This document shows, piece by piece, positions 42,371 through 51,038 of a stretch of DNA of 64,000 nucleotides. This DNA is from Sinorhizobium americanum. Its GTDB lineage: Bacteria; Pseudomonadota; Alphaproteobacteria; Rhizobiales; Rhizobiaceae. Location of the stretch: the NCBI RefSeq assembly GCF_001651855.1, contig NZ_LNQC01000064.1, positions 62,615 to 126,614 of the forward strand, read 5' to 3'. The notes under the pieces were generated by a model, which did no database searches, was not told the origin of the DNA, and was given only the letters and a program-made list of their open reading frames with translations. A program made the position numbers and the translations under genes. Within the stretch, counting starts at the first letter, position 1. Each line of letters opens with the position of its first letter.

Positions 42371-42721
42371 TCAGGCGCGAAGCCGCGCCGACGAATCCCG
42401 CTCCTCCAGGGCTGCGGCCTTGGCATACTCGGCCTGAACCTCGGCAAGCGCCAGTTCGGCCGCGTCCTGCTGTACCTTCAATTCGCGGATCGACACCTGG
42501 AGATTGTCGGCCCGCTGGCGTGCAGCCTTGGCGAAGGTCGGATAGGCAAAATGCGACGGATCGGAGATTCCCGACTTCTTTTCCTCAAAGACGATCTGGC
42601 TTTCGAGGTCCTTGGTCATCCGCTCGAATTCGGACATCATCATCTGAAGCTGGCTCAACTGACGCTGCTTCTCCCGCACCTGAAATTCCTTCAGGCGGGT
42701 AAGGCTCTCACGTGCTTTCAT
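42371..42721 (-). CDS. fliJ: Flagellar export protein FliJ-like (116 aa)
   Basis: The product is a small, almost entirely helical coiled-coil protein: MKARESLTRLKEFQVREKQR, QLSQLQMMMSEFERMTKDLE, then IRELKVQQDAAELALAEVQA. Size, heptads and the location divergent from ctrA match FliJ of rhizobia, a cytosolic chaperone/escort of the flagellar type III export apparatus. The ATG at 42721 (GGGAG upstream) is preferred over the TTG two codons earlier. Other flagellar genes are not in the window. Sequence alone would allow another coiled-coil protein. Confidence 0.75.
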   Translation of the reverse strand: MKARESLTRLKEFQVREKQRQLSQLQMMMSEFERMTKDLESQIVFEEKKSGISDPSHFAYPTFAKAARQRADNLQVSIRELKVQQDAAELALAEVQAEYAKAAALEERDSSARLRA

Positions 42722-43164
42722 ACGCAATACTCCCGTGGATAGCGAGACCCCGGTTACCGATTCCTGCGCCCGACTGCCGGCCCGCGCGGGCCGGAAACAA
42801 AAAACGACTGCGGTCTTAACAAATACCTACCGCTGGTAACCTTTCGTTTACGGGCATCGTTAATCATAGGTGCGATGATTTAAGGCTCCGTAAATGCTGA
42901 GGTACGAAATGTGGCGCCTTGCGCATTTGCGAGTCGAAAGAGTCGGATAGCGGCATTTCCTCATTTTTTGCATGAAGAGTGCCATTTCAGATTCACCTTT
43001 GGAATCAGGAGACTGCTAAAAATATTTAACATTTTCGATACACCTTGCCAGAGTGAATCAGAATTTGTTAACCATTTGGTGGCAGCCTCCAAATCAGGCA
43101 ACGACTGGATCCGTATCGCGTAAGGGGGCCACGACGACCTTGGGCGGCGGAAAAGGGGAAGACT
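42722..43164. promoter_or_regulatory. ctrA upstream regulatory region with six GANTC sites
   Basis: This 443-base region contains GANTC at 42759, 42931, 42940, 42990, 43002 and 43055, the sequence methylated by CcrM. It also contains TTAAC-type half sites (about 42816, GTTAACCATT about 43068), GTAACCTTTCGTTTAC (about 42836) and TTAATC (42860), which look like CtrA binding halves. No gene is supported in it. The pattern suits cell-cycle control of ctrA by methylation and autoregulation. Confidence 0.65.
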
Positions 43165-43866
<702 letters not shown>

Positions 43867-43910
43867 TTTGCCGGCGGGTACCGCCGCCAAGAACCGATAT
43901 ATACCCCCGC

Positions 43911-43938
43911 AAACCCGCCGCACCGGCGGGTTTTTGCT
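43911..43938 (+). terminator. Rho-independent terminator of ctrA
   Basis: AACCCGCCG-CAC-CGGCGGGTT followed by TTTTGC, 44 bases after the ctrA stop. Confidence 0.85.
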
Positions 43939-43998
43939 TTGCGGCGGGAATTTGATCCAGTTCGAAAACCACCCCCGCCGATTTCATTCCCGTGAATG

Positions 43999-44025
43999 AA
44001 AAAAGCCGCGGTCGGTGCCGCGGCT
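43999..44025 (-). terminator. Rho-independent terminator of the receiver-domain gene
   Basis: On the minus strand AGCCGCGG-CACCGA-CCGCGGCT followed by TTTTTT, 30 bases after the stop at 44055. Confidence 0.8.
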
Positions 44026-44054
44026 GCAATGCTCGGTCTGGCTATGCGAATGCG

Positions 44055-44417
44055 TCAGGCGGCCATGGATTGGCTGGCAAAGACGCTCGTCAGGATCTTG
44101 CGATCGAATGGCTTCAGCAGGAAATCGTCCGCCCCGGCCCGCTTGCCGGCCATCATCTTTCGGAGATCCGCTTCGACGACGCAATAGTAGATGCGCACCG
44201 ACGCGCCCTCGGGCAGCCGGCGGATATTGGCGATGAGATCGAGGGCGCCCTCGAGTCCGGAGTCGACGATCAGGATGTTCGGCAGTTCGGCCTCGCAGCG
44301 GACAAGCGCCTCGAGGCTGCTCGGCGCTTCGGACACCAGGAAACCCATGCCCGACAGAATGCGCTTCCCGACCTTCCTCACAACATCCGAGCCATCGGCA
44401 ATCATCAAGCGCCGCAT
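44055..44417 (-). CDS. Single-domain response regulator receiver protein (120 aa)
   Basis: The protein consists of one receiver domain: RLMIADGSDVVRKVGKRILS (Asp8), ILIVDSGLEGALDLIANIRR (Asp52 as likely phospho-acceptor) and GADDFLLKPFDRKILTSVF (Lys102). The usual acidic pair near the N-terminus is AD instead of DD. There is no output domain, so it acts by protein contact or as a phosphate sink, like CpdR or DivK. I use the ATG at 44417, with AGGAG six bases upstream. It sits between ctrA and chpT in opposite orientation to ctrA, so a role in that phosphorelay is a reasonable inference. Confidence 0.8.
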   Translation of the reverse strand: MRRLMIADGSDVVRKVGKRILSGMGFLVSEAPSSLEALVRCEAELPNILIVDSGLEGALDLIANIRRLPEGASVRIYYCVVEADLRKMMAGKRAGADDFLLKPFDRKILTSVFASQSMAA

Positions 44418-44613
44418 GTCCAACTCCTTCAGGCCTCATCGGACCCCAAAAGGCGTCCATAAAGCAAAACTTAGAGAGATTTGGCAAAGAAACCGTTACC
44501 GCCACGGTTGACGGCCTATTTTCATTTCTCGCAAAGCAATAATCCGCCGAGACCCTGTGAAACCCTCGCCGGAGTCGGAAGCAGCGGTACCTTCCGGCAC
44601 CCGAGATAAGAGA

Positions 44614-44644
44614 AAGGCCTCCATCGCCGACCGATGGAGACCTC
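44614..44644 (-). terminator. Rho-independent terminator of chpT
   Basis: On the minus strand AGGTCTCCATCG-GTCGG-CGATGGAGGCC followed by TTTCTC, 36 bases after the chpT stop. Confidence 0.75.
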
Positions 44645-44680
44645 GTTTCATGCCATGGGAGTGATCAGCGGCGGGGTGGA

Positions 44681-45328
44681 TCAGGCTTCGGTGCGAGCGG
44701 TGAAGACGATCTCCTCGCCGGTCGACGTGACGTCGATCAGCATGCCAGCCTCCTCGGCGAGCAGAACCGTGTAATAGGGTTGGATCGAGTGGGCGTCCAC
44801 GGCTTCCTCGGGGGTGCCGGAAAGGAGCTCAGTCAGCCTCGGCGGAACGCGCATCATTCGCCCCTTGGCGACAAGCGTAAATACCGCATCGAACTCCGGG
44901 TTCTTCAGGGTGATGTCAAGCGAGCCGCCGCGCGGGATTGCGCCATAGGCGATCAGGAAAAGGTTCAGCAGGAGCTTGACGCGGTTCTTGGCGACGATCG
45001 CCCGCGGGCCGTTCCAGGTGACCTCGGTCTTCTTTTCCGCAGCAGCGAAGTCCTTGGCGGCCTTCTCCGCTTCGCCGGTGTCGATCGACGCGCCCACCGA
45101 GCCGGAGGCGCCGAAGGCAAGCCGGGCGAACTTCAGCCGCACCGATGCATTGAGCGCGCTGGTACGGATGAGGTCCATCGCATCGGCGTCGGCGCCGCCC
45201 TCGTCCAGGAGTTCGAGACCATTATTGATGGCGCCGACCGGCGAGATGATGTCGTGACACACCCGGCTGCAGAGCAGCGCCGCCAGATCGGGTCCCGTCA
45301 ACGTCAGGTTCGGATTCTTTGCCATCAT
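44681..45328 (-). CDS. chpT: Histidine phosphotransferase ChpT (215 aa)
   Basis: ChpT passes phosphate from the CckA hybrid kinase to CtrA and CpdR. The dimerisation helix carries the phospho-histidine in LLCSRVCHDIISPVGAINNG (His25). The rest is a degenerate HATPase-like domain (AIVAKNRVKLLLNLFLIAYG, IPRGGSLDITLKN). GGGAAG precedes the tandem ATG codons at 45328/45325. Its presence 0.8 kb from ctrA puts relay donor and target next to each other. Confidence 0.92.
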   Translation of the reverse strand: MMAKNPNLTLTGPDLAALLCSRVCHDIISPVGAINNGLELLDEGGADADAMDLIRTSALNASVRLKFARLAFGASGSVGASIDTGEAEKAAKDFAAAEKKTEVTWNGPRAIVAKNRVKLLLNLFLIAYGAIPRGGSLDITLKNPEFDAVFTLVAKGRMMRVPPRLTELLSGTPEEAVDAHSIQPYYTVLLAEEAGMLIDVTSTGEEIVFTARTEA

Positions 45329-45634
45329 TCTTCCCGTTCGGTTCCATCAGCATATCGACGTCTGGACTCGTGCCATCTCCGGCGAGGCCTTCGCCCGAGC
45401 CCGGCATAGCTATGCGGCCCGCGCCGATCAATAGGCCATAATGACATCACATTTGGTAAACCGATTATTAAGAGGATCGGTTCAAATTGTCAGGGCACCT
45501 CCGGACTTCGAGTGGAACCACGGAAAGCGGATCAGGTGCACTCGTTCGAGACCCGCGCTGGCCCGCGCAACTGATGCAAGAGCTGGTCATGACGGCCGGC
45601 CCGCGAGCCGCATTCGCGCCTGACGGAGGAAACG
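45329..45634. other. Divergent region between chpT and eipA
   Basis: These 306 bases contain an AT-rich stretch at about 45436-45485 with GGTAAACCGATTATTAAG, which resembles a degenerate CtrA box. A good GGAGGAAACG site precedes the eipA ATG. No gene is supported. Confidence 0.4.
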
Positions 45635-46228
45635 ATGCAGCCGACCATGAAGGCAACCGCAATGGCTGTTCGCGCCATTCTGACGACAATCCTGCTCTTC
45701 GGCAGCGCCCTGATGTCCGCCGCGCTCGCCCAATCTGCGAACGGCAGCCAGTATACGATGCAGGAGATCGTCGATGCCGGCCACGGCTTCTTCGGCGAGA
45801 CCTCCGGCGGGCTTGCCAAGGTCGTCGAGCGCGCCTTCGAGCGCTACGGCCTGCCGAACGGCTATATCCTCGGCCAGGAAGGGTCCGGTGCCTTCATCGC
45901 CGGTCTCACTTATGGCGAGGGCGAGCTCCACACCAAGAATGTCGGCCAGCACAGTGTGTTCTGGCAAGGCCCCTCACTCGGGCTCGACTGGGGCGGCCAG
46001 GGCAGCCGGGCGATGATGCTCGTCTATAACCTGCCAAGCGTCCCGGCGCTCTACAAGCGCTTCGGCGGCGTATCCGGATCGGCCTACGTCGTCGCTGGCG
46101 TCGGCATGACGGTGCTGACCGACGAACACGTCGTCGTCGTGCCGATCCGCACCGGCATCGGCGCAAGGCTCGGTCTCAATGTCGGCTATCTGAAGCTGAC
46201 ACAGCAGCCGACCTGGAACCCATTCTGA
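45635..46228 (+). CDS. eipA: EipA-like envelope integrity protein (DUF1134, 197 aa)
   Basis: A signal peptide (VRAILTTILLFGSALMSAALA-like, cleaved before QSANGS) leads to a DUF1134 domain: TMQEIVDAGHGFFGETSGGL, YGEGELHTKNVGQHSVFWQG, PSLGLDWGGQGSRAMMLVYN, TDEHVVVVPIRTGIGARLGL. In Brucella the DUF1134 protein EipA folds as a small beta-barrel in the periplasm, supports cell envelope integrity and is under CtrA control. Finding it next to the ctrA/chpT genes agrees with that. GGAGGAAACG stands directly before the ATG. Confidence 0.88.
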   Translation: MQPTMKATAMAVRAILTTILLFGSALMSAALAQSANGSQYTMQEIVDAGHGFFGETSGGLAKVVERAFERYGLPNGYILGQEGSGAFIAGLTYGEGELHTKNVGQHSVFWQGPSLGLDWGGQGSRAMMLVYNLPSVPALYKRFGGVSGSAYVVAGVGMTVLTDEHVVVVPIRTGIGARLGLNVGYLKLTQQPTWNPF

Positions 46229-46389
46229 TACCAAAAGGCCGCATACGAGCCTCTGGAGCGAGCGAAGGGCGTGCAATCCTGCAGTAATTGTTGCAGCTTT
46301 CGAGCCGTCGTGTTTACTGCAGAAGACGGAAGCAACCGCCCAACCGCATGGATGCATTGGATCCGATCCAGACTTGAAACGGCCAGCAC

Positions 46390-47547
46390 GTGATTGAATA
46401 TGCGCTCCTCTTTGCCCTGGGCTTCCTGACGGCAGCCATTCTCGGCCTCCTGGTGGCGCCGGCCATTCAGAAGCGCATCGTCCGCTTCGCCGAGGACCGC
46501 CTGAAAGCGACGATGCCGCTCAGCCCACAGGAAGTTCGCGCCCAGAGAGACGCCGCGCGCGCCACCTTCGCCGTCGAGAACGCGAAGATGTCGCAGACGC
46601 TCCGCCGCGAGCGCGACAAGGGCGTGGCCTTGATGCTGGAGAAGGAAAGGGCGCTCACCGAGGCACAGCGGTTGGCTGGTGAAAACACCGACCTCCACAC
46701 GCAACTCGCCGACATGAACGTCGATGCCGCCGACATGCGGTCGACCGTCCGCCAGCTCGAGTTGCGGATCGCCGACATGCGGGCGGCATTCGACAACCTG
46801 CAGCGCGACACCGGCGCCAAGAACGAGACAATCCGCGCCTTGAACAGCCAGATCGACAGGCAGGCGACCGAACTCGACAACCTGCGCATCGACCTCGCGG
46901 CGCGCGAAACGCAGATGGAGCATCTGAAGAGCCGTGCCGCCGGTCTGAGCGACGAGCGCGAGGCCTTGCGCGCCAGTCTCAAGACTGAAAACGCTCGGGC
47001 TCGCGAAATGGAGCTGCGGCTCGGCCGCGAAGAAAACCGCATACGCCAGCTTGAAACTAAGCTCGCCCGCGAGACGACCGCCAATGCCGACCGCGAAAGC
47101 GCGCTTGAACGGCGAGCGGAAGAGATCGAGCGGCTGAAGACGCGGGTGAAGGCGGCAAACCAGGAAATCCGCGACGCAACGAAAGCGATGCGACTGGCCG
47201 GCACCAAGCCGCCGAAGCGGGTGGAACAGCACCCCGTCGCGCAGGGCCTTGCGGTCGAGGGGGCGCATGAAGCGCAGCATAGTCTGGATCCCACCGTCCT
47301 CTCCGACGACCTGCGCAACCGCGCAACGGCGCTGTCGGAACGCCTCGCCAGTTCGAAAACCGCGGCCCATGACGAGGCGCTACGCGAGGAGATGGCACAG
47401 ATCGCCGCCGGCATGGTGGCGCTCACGGCGGCACGGGAAGGCTCTTCCTCGCCGATTCACGGGCTTCTCGACCGCGAGGAGACGGGAAAGCCCGGACCCA
47501 GCAAGAGCCTGGCGACGCGTGCCAAGGAAATGCTGCCGCCTGAATGA
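46390..47547 (+). CDS. Membrane-anchored coiled-coil protein (385 aa)
   Basis: A GTG start at 46390 gives an N-terminal membrane helix, MIEYALLFALGFLTAAILGL. About 200 residues of charged heptads follow (RLAGENTDLHTQLADMNVDA, TVRQLELRIADMRAAFDNLQ, DREALRASLKTENARA-like), clearly a long coiled coil. The C-terminal 100 residues are a helical domain with LRNRATALSERLASSKTAAH. Similar proteins are conserved in rhizobia without known function. It could organise envelope or division complexes; that is inference. Confidence 0.75.
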   Translation: MIEYALLFALGFLTAAILGLLVAPAIQKRIVRFAEDRLKATMPLSPQEVRAQRDAARATFAVENAKMSQTLRRERDKGVALMLEKERALTEAQRLAGENTDLHTQLADMNVDAADMRSTVRQLELRIADMRAAFDNLQRDTGAKNETIRALNSQIDRQATELDNLRIDLAARETQMEHLKSRAAGLSDEREALRASLKTENARAREMELRLGREENRIRQLETKLARETTANADRESALERRAEEIERLKTRVKAANQEIRDATKAMRLAGTKPPKRVEQHPVAQGLAVEGAHEAQHSLDPTVLSDDLRNRATALSERLASSKTAAHDEALREEMAQIAAGMVALTAAREGSSSPIHGLLDREETGKPGPSKSLATRAKEMLPPE

Positions 47548-47565
47548 AGGCGGCTCGGGCTTTTC

Positions 47566-48399
47566 TCAGATACGGCCGTTGGCACTGGCAACCTGATAAA
47601 GCGCGATGCCCGCGGCCATGGCGACGTTCAGGCTGTCGAGCGCGGGGCGCTGGCGGATACGCGCGGTGCGGACTGCAGAAAGGATCGGCGGGGGCAGCCC
47701 CTCGCCCTCTGCCCCGACCAGCAATGCCGTGCGCGGCGACGGTGGAATTTCCGTGATATCCGTCTCGCCGCGCGGCGAAAGTCCCCATATCGCGAAACCT
47801 GCGGCCCGAAGCCTTTCGATCAGTTCGGCGGCCGTTCCCTCACGCGCAAAGGGGAGCGTCAGCGCCGATCCAACGGAGACCCGGATCGACTTGCGGTACA
47901 GGGGGTCGCAGCTCGATGCGTCCATCAGCATTGCGTCGACGCCGAAGGCGGCTGCATTGCGAAAGAGCGATCCCATATTGTCGTGGTTGGATATGCCGCA
48001 GGCGGCAAGTACAAGGCTTGCGGCAGGAAGGGCGGCGATGAGGGCGTCGCGGGCGGGCATCGCATCGGATCGGCCTAGCGCCAGAACGCCCCTATGCATG
48101 TTGAAGCCGGCGATGGCGTCGAAGACCCGGGCATCGGCCATGAAGACTGGCACATCGGCGGGGAATTGTGCAAGTAGCTCTGCGACGCCGGCGAGCCGGT
48201 TTTCGAGCAGCAGGATTGCCTCGGCGGTGATGCCGCGCCCGGATCGGTGCGCCGCCGCCAGCATCCGCAGGACGACCGTGCCTTCGGCAATGAAGCGGCC
48301 CTGCCGGCCGGTGAGATCCCGCTCCTTGATCGATAGGAAGGCGGCGATGCGCGAGTCCGACGGATCCTCGATGCGGATCGGAGGCGCTGCCGAGATCAT
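47566..48399 (-). CDS. SpoU/TrmH-family RNA methyltransferase (277 aa)
   Basis: A SPOUT-fold 2'-O-ribose methyltransferase for rRNA or tRNA. Motif 1 is SNHDNMGSLFRNAAAFGVDA, motif 2 LLVGAEGEGLPPPIL and motif 3 RQRPALDSLNVAMAAGIALY, which together form the knotted SAM site. The N-terminal segment DLTGRQGRFIAEGTVVLRML is the usual RNA-binding start. The ATG at 48399 lies four bases after the stop of the small membrane protein gene, so the two form an operon. The RNA target is not deducible. Confidence 0.9.
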   Translation of the reverse strand: MISAAPPIRIEDPSDSRIAAFLSIKERDLTGRQGRFIAEGTVVLRMLAAAHRSGRGITAEAILLLENRLAGVAELLAQFPADVPVFMADARVFDAIAGFNMHRGVLALGRSDAMPARDALIAALPAASLVLAACGISNHDNMGSLFRNAAAFGVDAMLMDASSCDPLYRKSIRVSVGSALTLPFAREGTAAELIERLRAAGFAIWGLSPRGETDITEIPPSPRTALLVGAEGEGLPPPILSAVRTARIRQRPALDSLNVAMAAGIALYQVASANGRI

Positions 48400-48403
48400 C
48401 TCG

Positions 48404-48787
48404 TCACTGGGTCCTGACAGTGACGTCGGCGACGATGCGCCCCGCTTTGATGTCAAAGACGATCGCGCGGGGTTCGGCGCCCGGCAGGCTGCCGTAGAAC
48501 AGCAGTTGCGAACCGGACAGCGCGACATCGGACACCGAAAAGCCGGCCGGCAACGCCGCAATCGCGGTCAGCGGCGCATCACCCGGCACGCTGACTGCCG
48601 ACGGCGTCGCCTCCGCGGCCTCGTCGCTCCGCGTCAGCTTGTAGACAATCGTTCCGAGGACGGCCATAAGCATGATCAGCATCACGCCCGCCGAAACCAG
48701 CTGCAGGCGCACCATCTTGCGGCGGACATTCTCCATCGCCGGGTCAAGCGGCTTGTCTTCCTGTTCGTCGGGCTCGATCGGGGTCAT
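48404..48787 (-). CDS. Conserved single-pass membrane protein (127 aa)
   Basis: A short charged N-terminus (MTPIEPDEQEDKPLDPAMEN) is followed by one membrane helix, RLQLVSAGVMLIMLMAVLGTIVY (about 28-50), and a periplasmic beta-rich tail (ALSGSQLLFYGSLPGAEPRA). Similar small proteins precede SpoU-type genes in rhizobia. No function is recognised. It is divergent from the pseudouridine synthase gene. Confidence 0.75.
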   Translation of the reverse strand: MTPIEPDEQEDKPLDPAMENVRRKMVRLQLVSAGVMLIMLMAVLGTIVYKLTRSDEAAEATPSAVSVPGDAPLTAIAALPAGFSVSDVALSGSQLLFYGSLPGAEPRAIVFDIKAGRIVADVTVRTQ

Positions 48788-48816
48788 GGCTGGCTTTCTG
48801 TCGGAATTGAAACGGA

Positions 48817-49845
48817 ATGAACGATCCCTTTAAACAAGCGACCGGCAATAGGAAAGTCCTGAGCGCCGACGAGAATGCCGCCGGGCGGCTGGATGCGTTT
48901 CTGACGGAGGCGCTTTCGGGCGAATTCTCCCGCAACCGCATCAAGGCGTTGATCGAACAGGGTGCCGTTTCGATCAACGGCATCACGGTGCTCGAACCCA
49001 AGCGCAAGGTGCAACCGGGCGACAGCTTCGAGATCGCCCTGCCCGCGCCCGAGGATCCCGAACCCAAGGGCGAGGACATCCCGCTCGATGTTCTCTTTGA
49101 GGACGATGATCTGATCGTGCTGGTGAAACCGGCCGGCCTCGTTGTCCATCCGGGTGCCGGCAACTGGACGGGGACGCTCGTCAACGCCCTCATTCACCAT
49201 TGCGGCGACAGCCTGTCCGGCATCGGCGGCGTCAGGCGGCCCGGCATCGTCCATCGGCTGGACAAGGAAACGAGCGGCGTCATGGTCGTCGCCAAGAACG
49301 ATGCCGCCCACCGGCATCTCTCCGACCAGTTTGCTGACCACGGCCGCACGGGGCCCCTGGAGCGTGCCTATCAGGCGGTTGTCTGGGGGCGTCCCCGGCA
49401 GTTGAAGGGCACGATCAATGCCGCGCTCGGCCGGGCCGGTGACCGCACGAAACGAGCCGTCAAACGCGACGAAAGCGACGACGCGCGTGAGGCGATCACC
49501 CATTACGAAGTGGTCGAGCGCTATCACGAGAAGCCCAACGGCACCTGTCTCGCTTCAACCGTCGAATGCCATCTGGAGACCGGCCGGACGCACCAGATCC
49601 GCGTCCACATGGCCCATATCGGCCATCCGCTGATCGGCGATCCCGACTATGGCGCCGCCTTCCGGACGAAGGCAAACCTGTTGCCCGAAACCGCCAAGAG
49701 CGTGGTCAACCGCTTCTCCCGGCAGGCGCTGCATGCCTTCATGCTGCAGTTCGAGCACCCTGCCAGCGGCGACACGATGCACTTCGAAGCACCGATGCCG
49801 GCAGACATGCAGGAACTGGTCGCTGCGCTTCGCGCCGGAGCATGA
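48817..49845 (+). CDS. rluD: RluA/RluD-family pseudouridine synthase (342 aa)
   Basis: An N-terminal S4 RNA-binding domain (GRLDAFLTEALSGEFSRNRI, LIEQGAVSINGITVLEP) precedes the catalytic domain. The active-site aspartate lies in GIVHRLDKETSGVMVVAKND, and CHLETGRTHQIRVHMAHIGH, PLIGDPDYGA follows. RluD makes pseudouridines in helix 69 of 23S rRNA. The S4 domain and general sequence favour RluD over RluA/RluC, though I cannot separate the paralogues with certainty. It lies upstream of rpoH on the same strand. Confidence 0.88.
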   Translation: MNDPFKQATGNRKVLSADENAAGRLDAFLTEALSGEFSRNRIKALIEQGAVSINGITVLEPKRKVQPGDSFEIALPAPEDPEPKGEDIPLDVLFEDDDLIVLVKPAGLVVHPGAGNWTGTLVNALIHHCGDSLSGIGGVRRPGIVHRLDKETSGVMVVAKNDAAHRHLSDQFADHGRTGPLERAYQAVVWGRPRQLKGTINAALGRAGDRTKRAVKRDESDDAREAITHYEVVERYHEKPNGTCLASTVECHLETGRTHQIRVHMAHIGHPLIGDPDYGAAFRTKANLLPETAKSVVNRFSRQALHAFMLQFEHPASGDTMHFEAPMPADMQELVAALRAGA

Positions 49846-49851
49846 CAGGCT

Positions 49852-49880
49852 CTTGAAATTGCTGCGAAGAATCCCGATCT
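49852..49880 (+). promoter_or_regulatory. Heat-shock-type (sigma-32) promoter candidate for rpoH
   Basis: CTTGAA at 49852-49857, 15 bases, then CCCGATCT at 49873-49880. The alphaproteobacterial RpoH consensus is CTTGAA-N(16-17)-CCnnAT, so this could allow rpoH to regulate itself. It lies 170 bases before the ATG and directly behind the rluD stop. Confidence 0.4.
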
Positions 49881-50051
49881 TAAGGGCGCTTCAATAGGAA
49901 ATCTTCCTTCCGCTGGTCTCACGATACCGTGAAACCGGACTCCTTGAATCATGCTTTCGCCGTACTTATCTTCTAGCCTCGTGGGGTCTGGACGAAGACC
50001 CACGCCCGGCCTGCCGTCCCGGAGGCCGGAGATGCACAAAGGGGGTGCTTC

Positions 50052-50957
50052 ATGGCCCGCAACACGCTGCCGACCATTGCCGCCGGAGAGGGTGGCCTCA
50101 ACCGCTACCTCGACGAAATCCGCAAATTTCCAATGCTCGAACCGCAGGAAGAGTACATGCTCGCCAAGCGGTATCAGGAGCATGACGACCGCAGCGCCGC
50201 CCACAAGCTGGTGACGAGCCACCTGCGCCTCGTCGCCAAGATCGCAATGGGATATCGCGGCTATGGCCTGCCGATCGGCGAAGTCGTTTCGGAAGGTAAT
50301 GTCGGCCTGATGCAGGCGGTCAAGAAGTTCGAGCCCGATCGCGGCTTCCGGCTCGCCACCTATGCCATGTGGTGGATCAAGGCGGCCATTCAGGAATACA
50401 TCCTGCGTTCCTGGTCGCTGGTGAAAATGGGCACGACCGCCAACCAGAAGCGCCTGTTCTTCAATCTGCGGCGGCTGAAGGGCCGCATCCAGGCGCTCGA
50501 CGAAGGCGATCTCAAGCCGGAGCAGGTGAAGGAAATCGCGACGACCCTGAAGGTCAGCGAGGACGAAGTCGTTTCCATGAACCGGCGCCTCTCCGGCGAC
50601 GCGTCGCTCAACGCGCCGATCAAGGCCAGCGAGGGTGACTCGGGACAGTGGCAGGACTGGCTCGTCGACGAGCACGACAACCAGGAGGAAATCCTGATCG
50701 AGCAGGACGAGCTCGAAAGTCGCCGCGCCCTGCTCGCCAACGCCATGAAGGTCCTGAACGATCGCGAGCGCCGCATCTTCGAGGCGCGTCGCTTGACCGA
50801 AGATCCGGTGACGCTGGAAGATCTTTCGACCGAATTCGACATCAGCCGTGAGCGCGTTCGCCAGATCGAGGTCCGCGCCTTCGAGAAGGTCCAGGAAGCG
50901 GTCCGCAAGGCGGCACTCGAGCGCGCCAATTCGCTGCGGGTCGTTGAGGGCGCCTGA
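50052..50957 (+). CDS. rpoH: RNA polymerase sigma-32 factor RpoH (301 aa)
   Basis: The protein begins MARNTLPTIAAGEGGLNRYL. Region 2 has LVTSHLRLVAKIAMGYRGYG, LPIGEVVSEGNVGLMQAVKK and FRLATYAMWWIKAAIQEYIL. The RpoH box is in ANQKRLFFNLRRLK. Region 4 ends with SRERVRQIEVRAFEKVQEAV. It directs transcription of heat-shock and protein-quality genes. Sinorhizobium has two rpoH genes; position next to purA and length suit the main one (rpoH1). AAAGGGGGTG precedes the start. A strong terminator follows. Confidence 0.96.
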   Translation: MARNTLPTIAAGEGGLNRYLDEIRKFPMLEPQEEYMLAKRYQEHDDRSAAHKLVTSHLRLVAKIAMGYRGYGLPIGEVVSEGNVGLMQAVKKFEPDRGFRLATYAMWWIKAAIQEYILRSWSLVKMGTTANQKRLFFNLRRLKGRIQALDEGDLKPEQVKEIATTLKVSEDEVVSMNRRLSGDASLNAPIKASEGDSGQWQDWLVDEHDNQEEILIEQDELESRRALLANAMKVLNDRERRIFEARRLTEDPVTLEDLSTEFDISRERVRQIEVRAFEKVQEAVRKAALERANSLRVVEGA

Positions 50958-50988
50958 ACGGCCTCTCACATCCTTCAGAACGAAACGA

Positions 50989-51030
50989 AGCCCCGGCTGG
51001 ACGCCATCCAGCCGGGGCTCTCTGTTTGTT
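50989..51030. terminator. Bidirectional terminator between rpoH and the acidic membrane protein gene
   Basis: AGCCCCGGCTGGA (50989-51001), a five-base loop, TCCAGCCGGGGCT (51007-51019), then TCTGTTTGTTT. The reverse side is also T-rich, so it can serve both convergent genes. Confidence 0.9.
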
Positions 51031-51038
51031 TCGATCTT

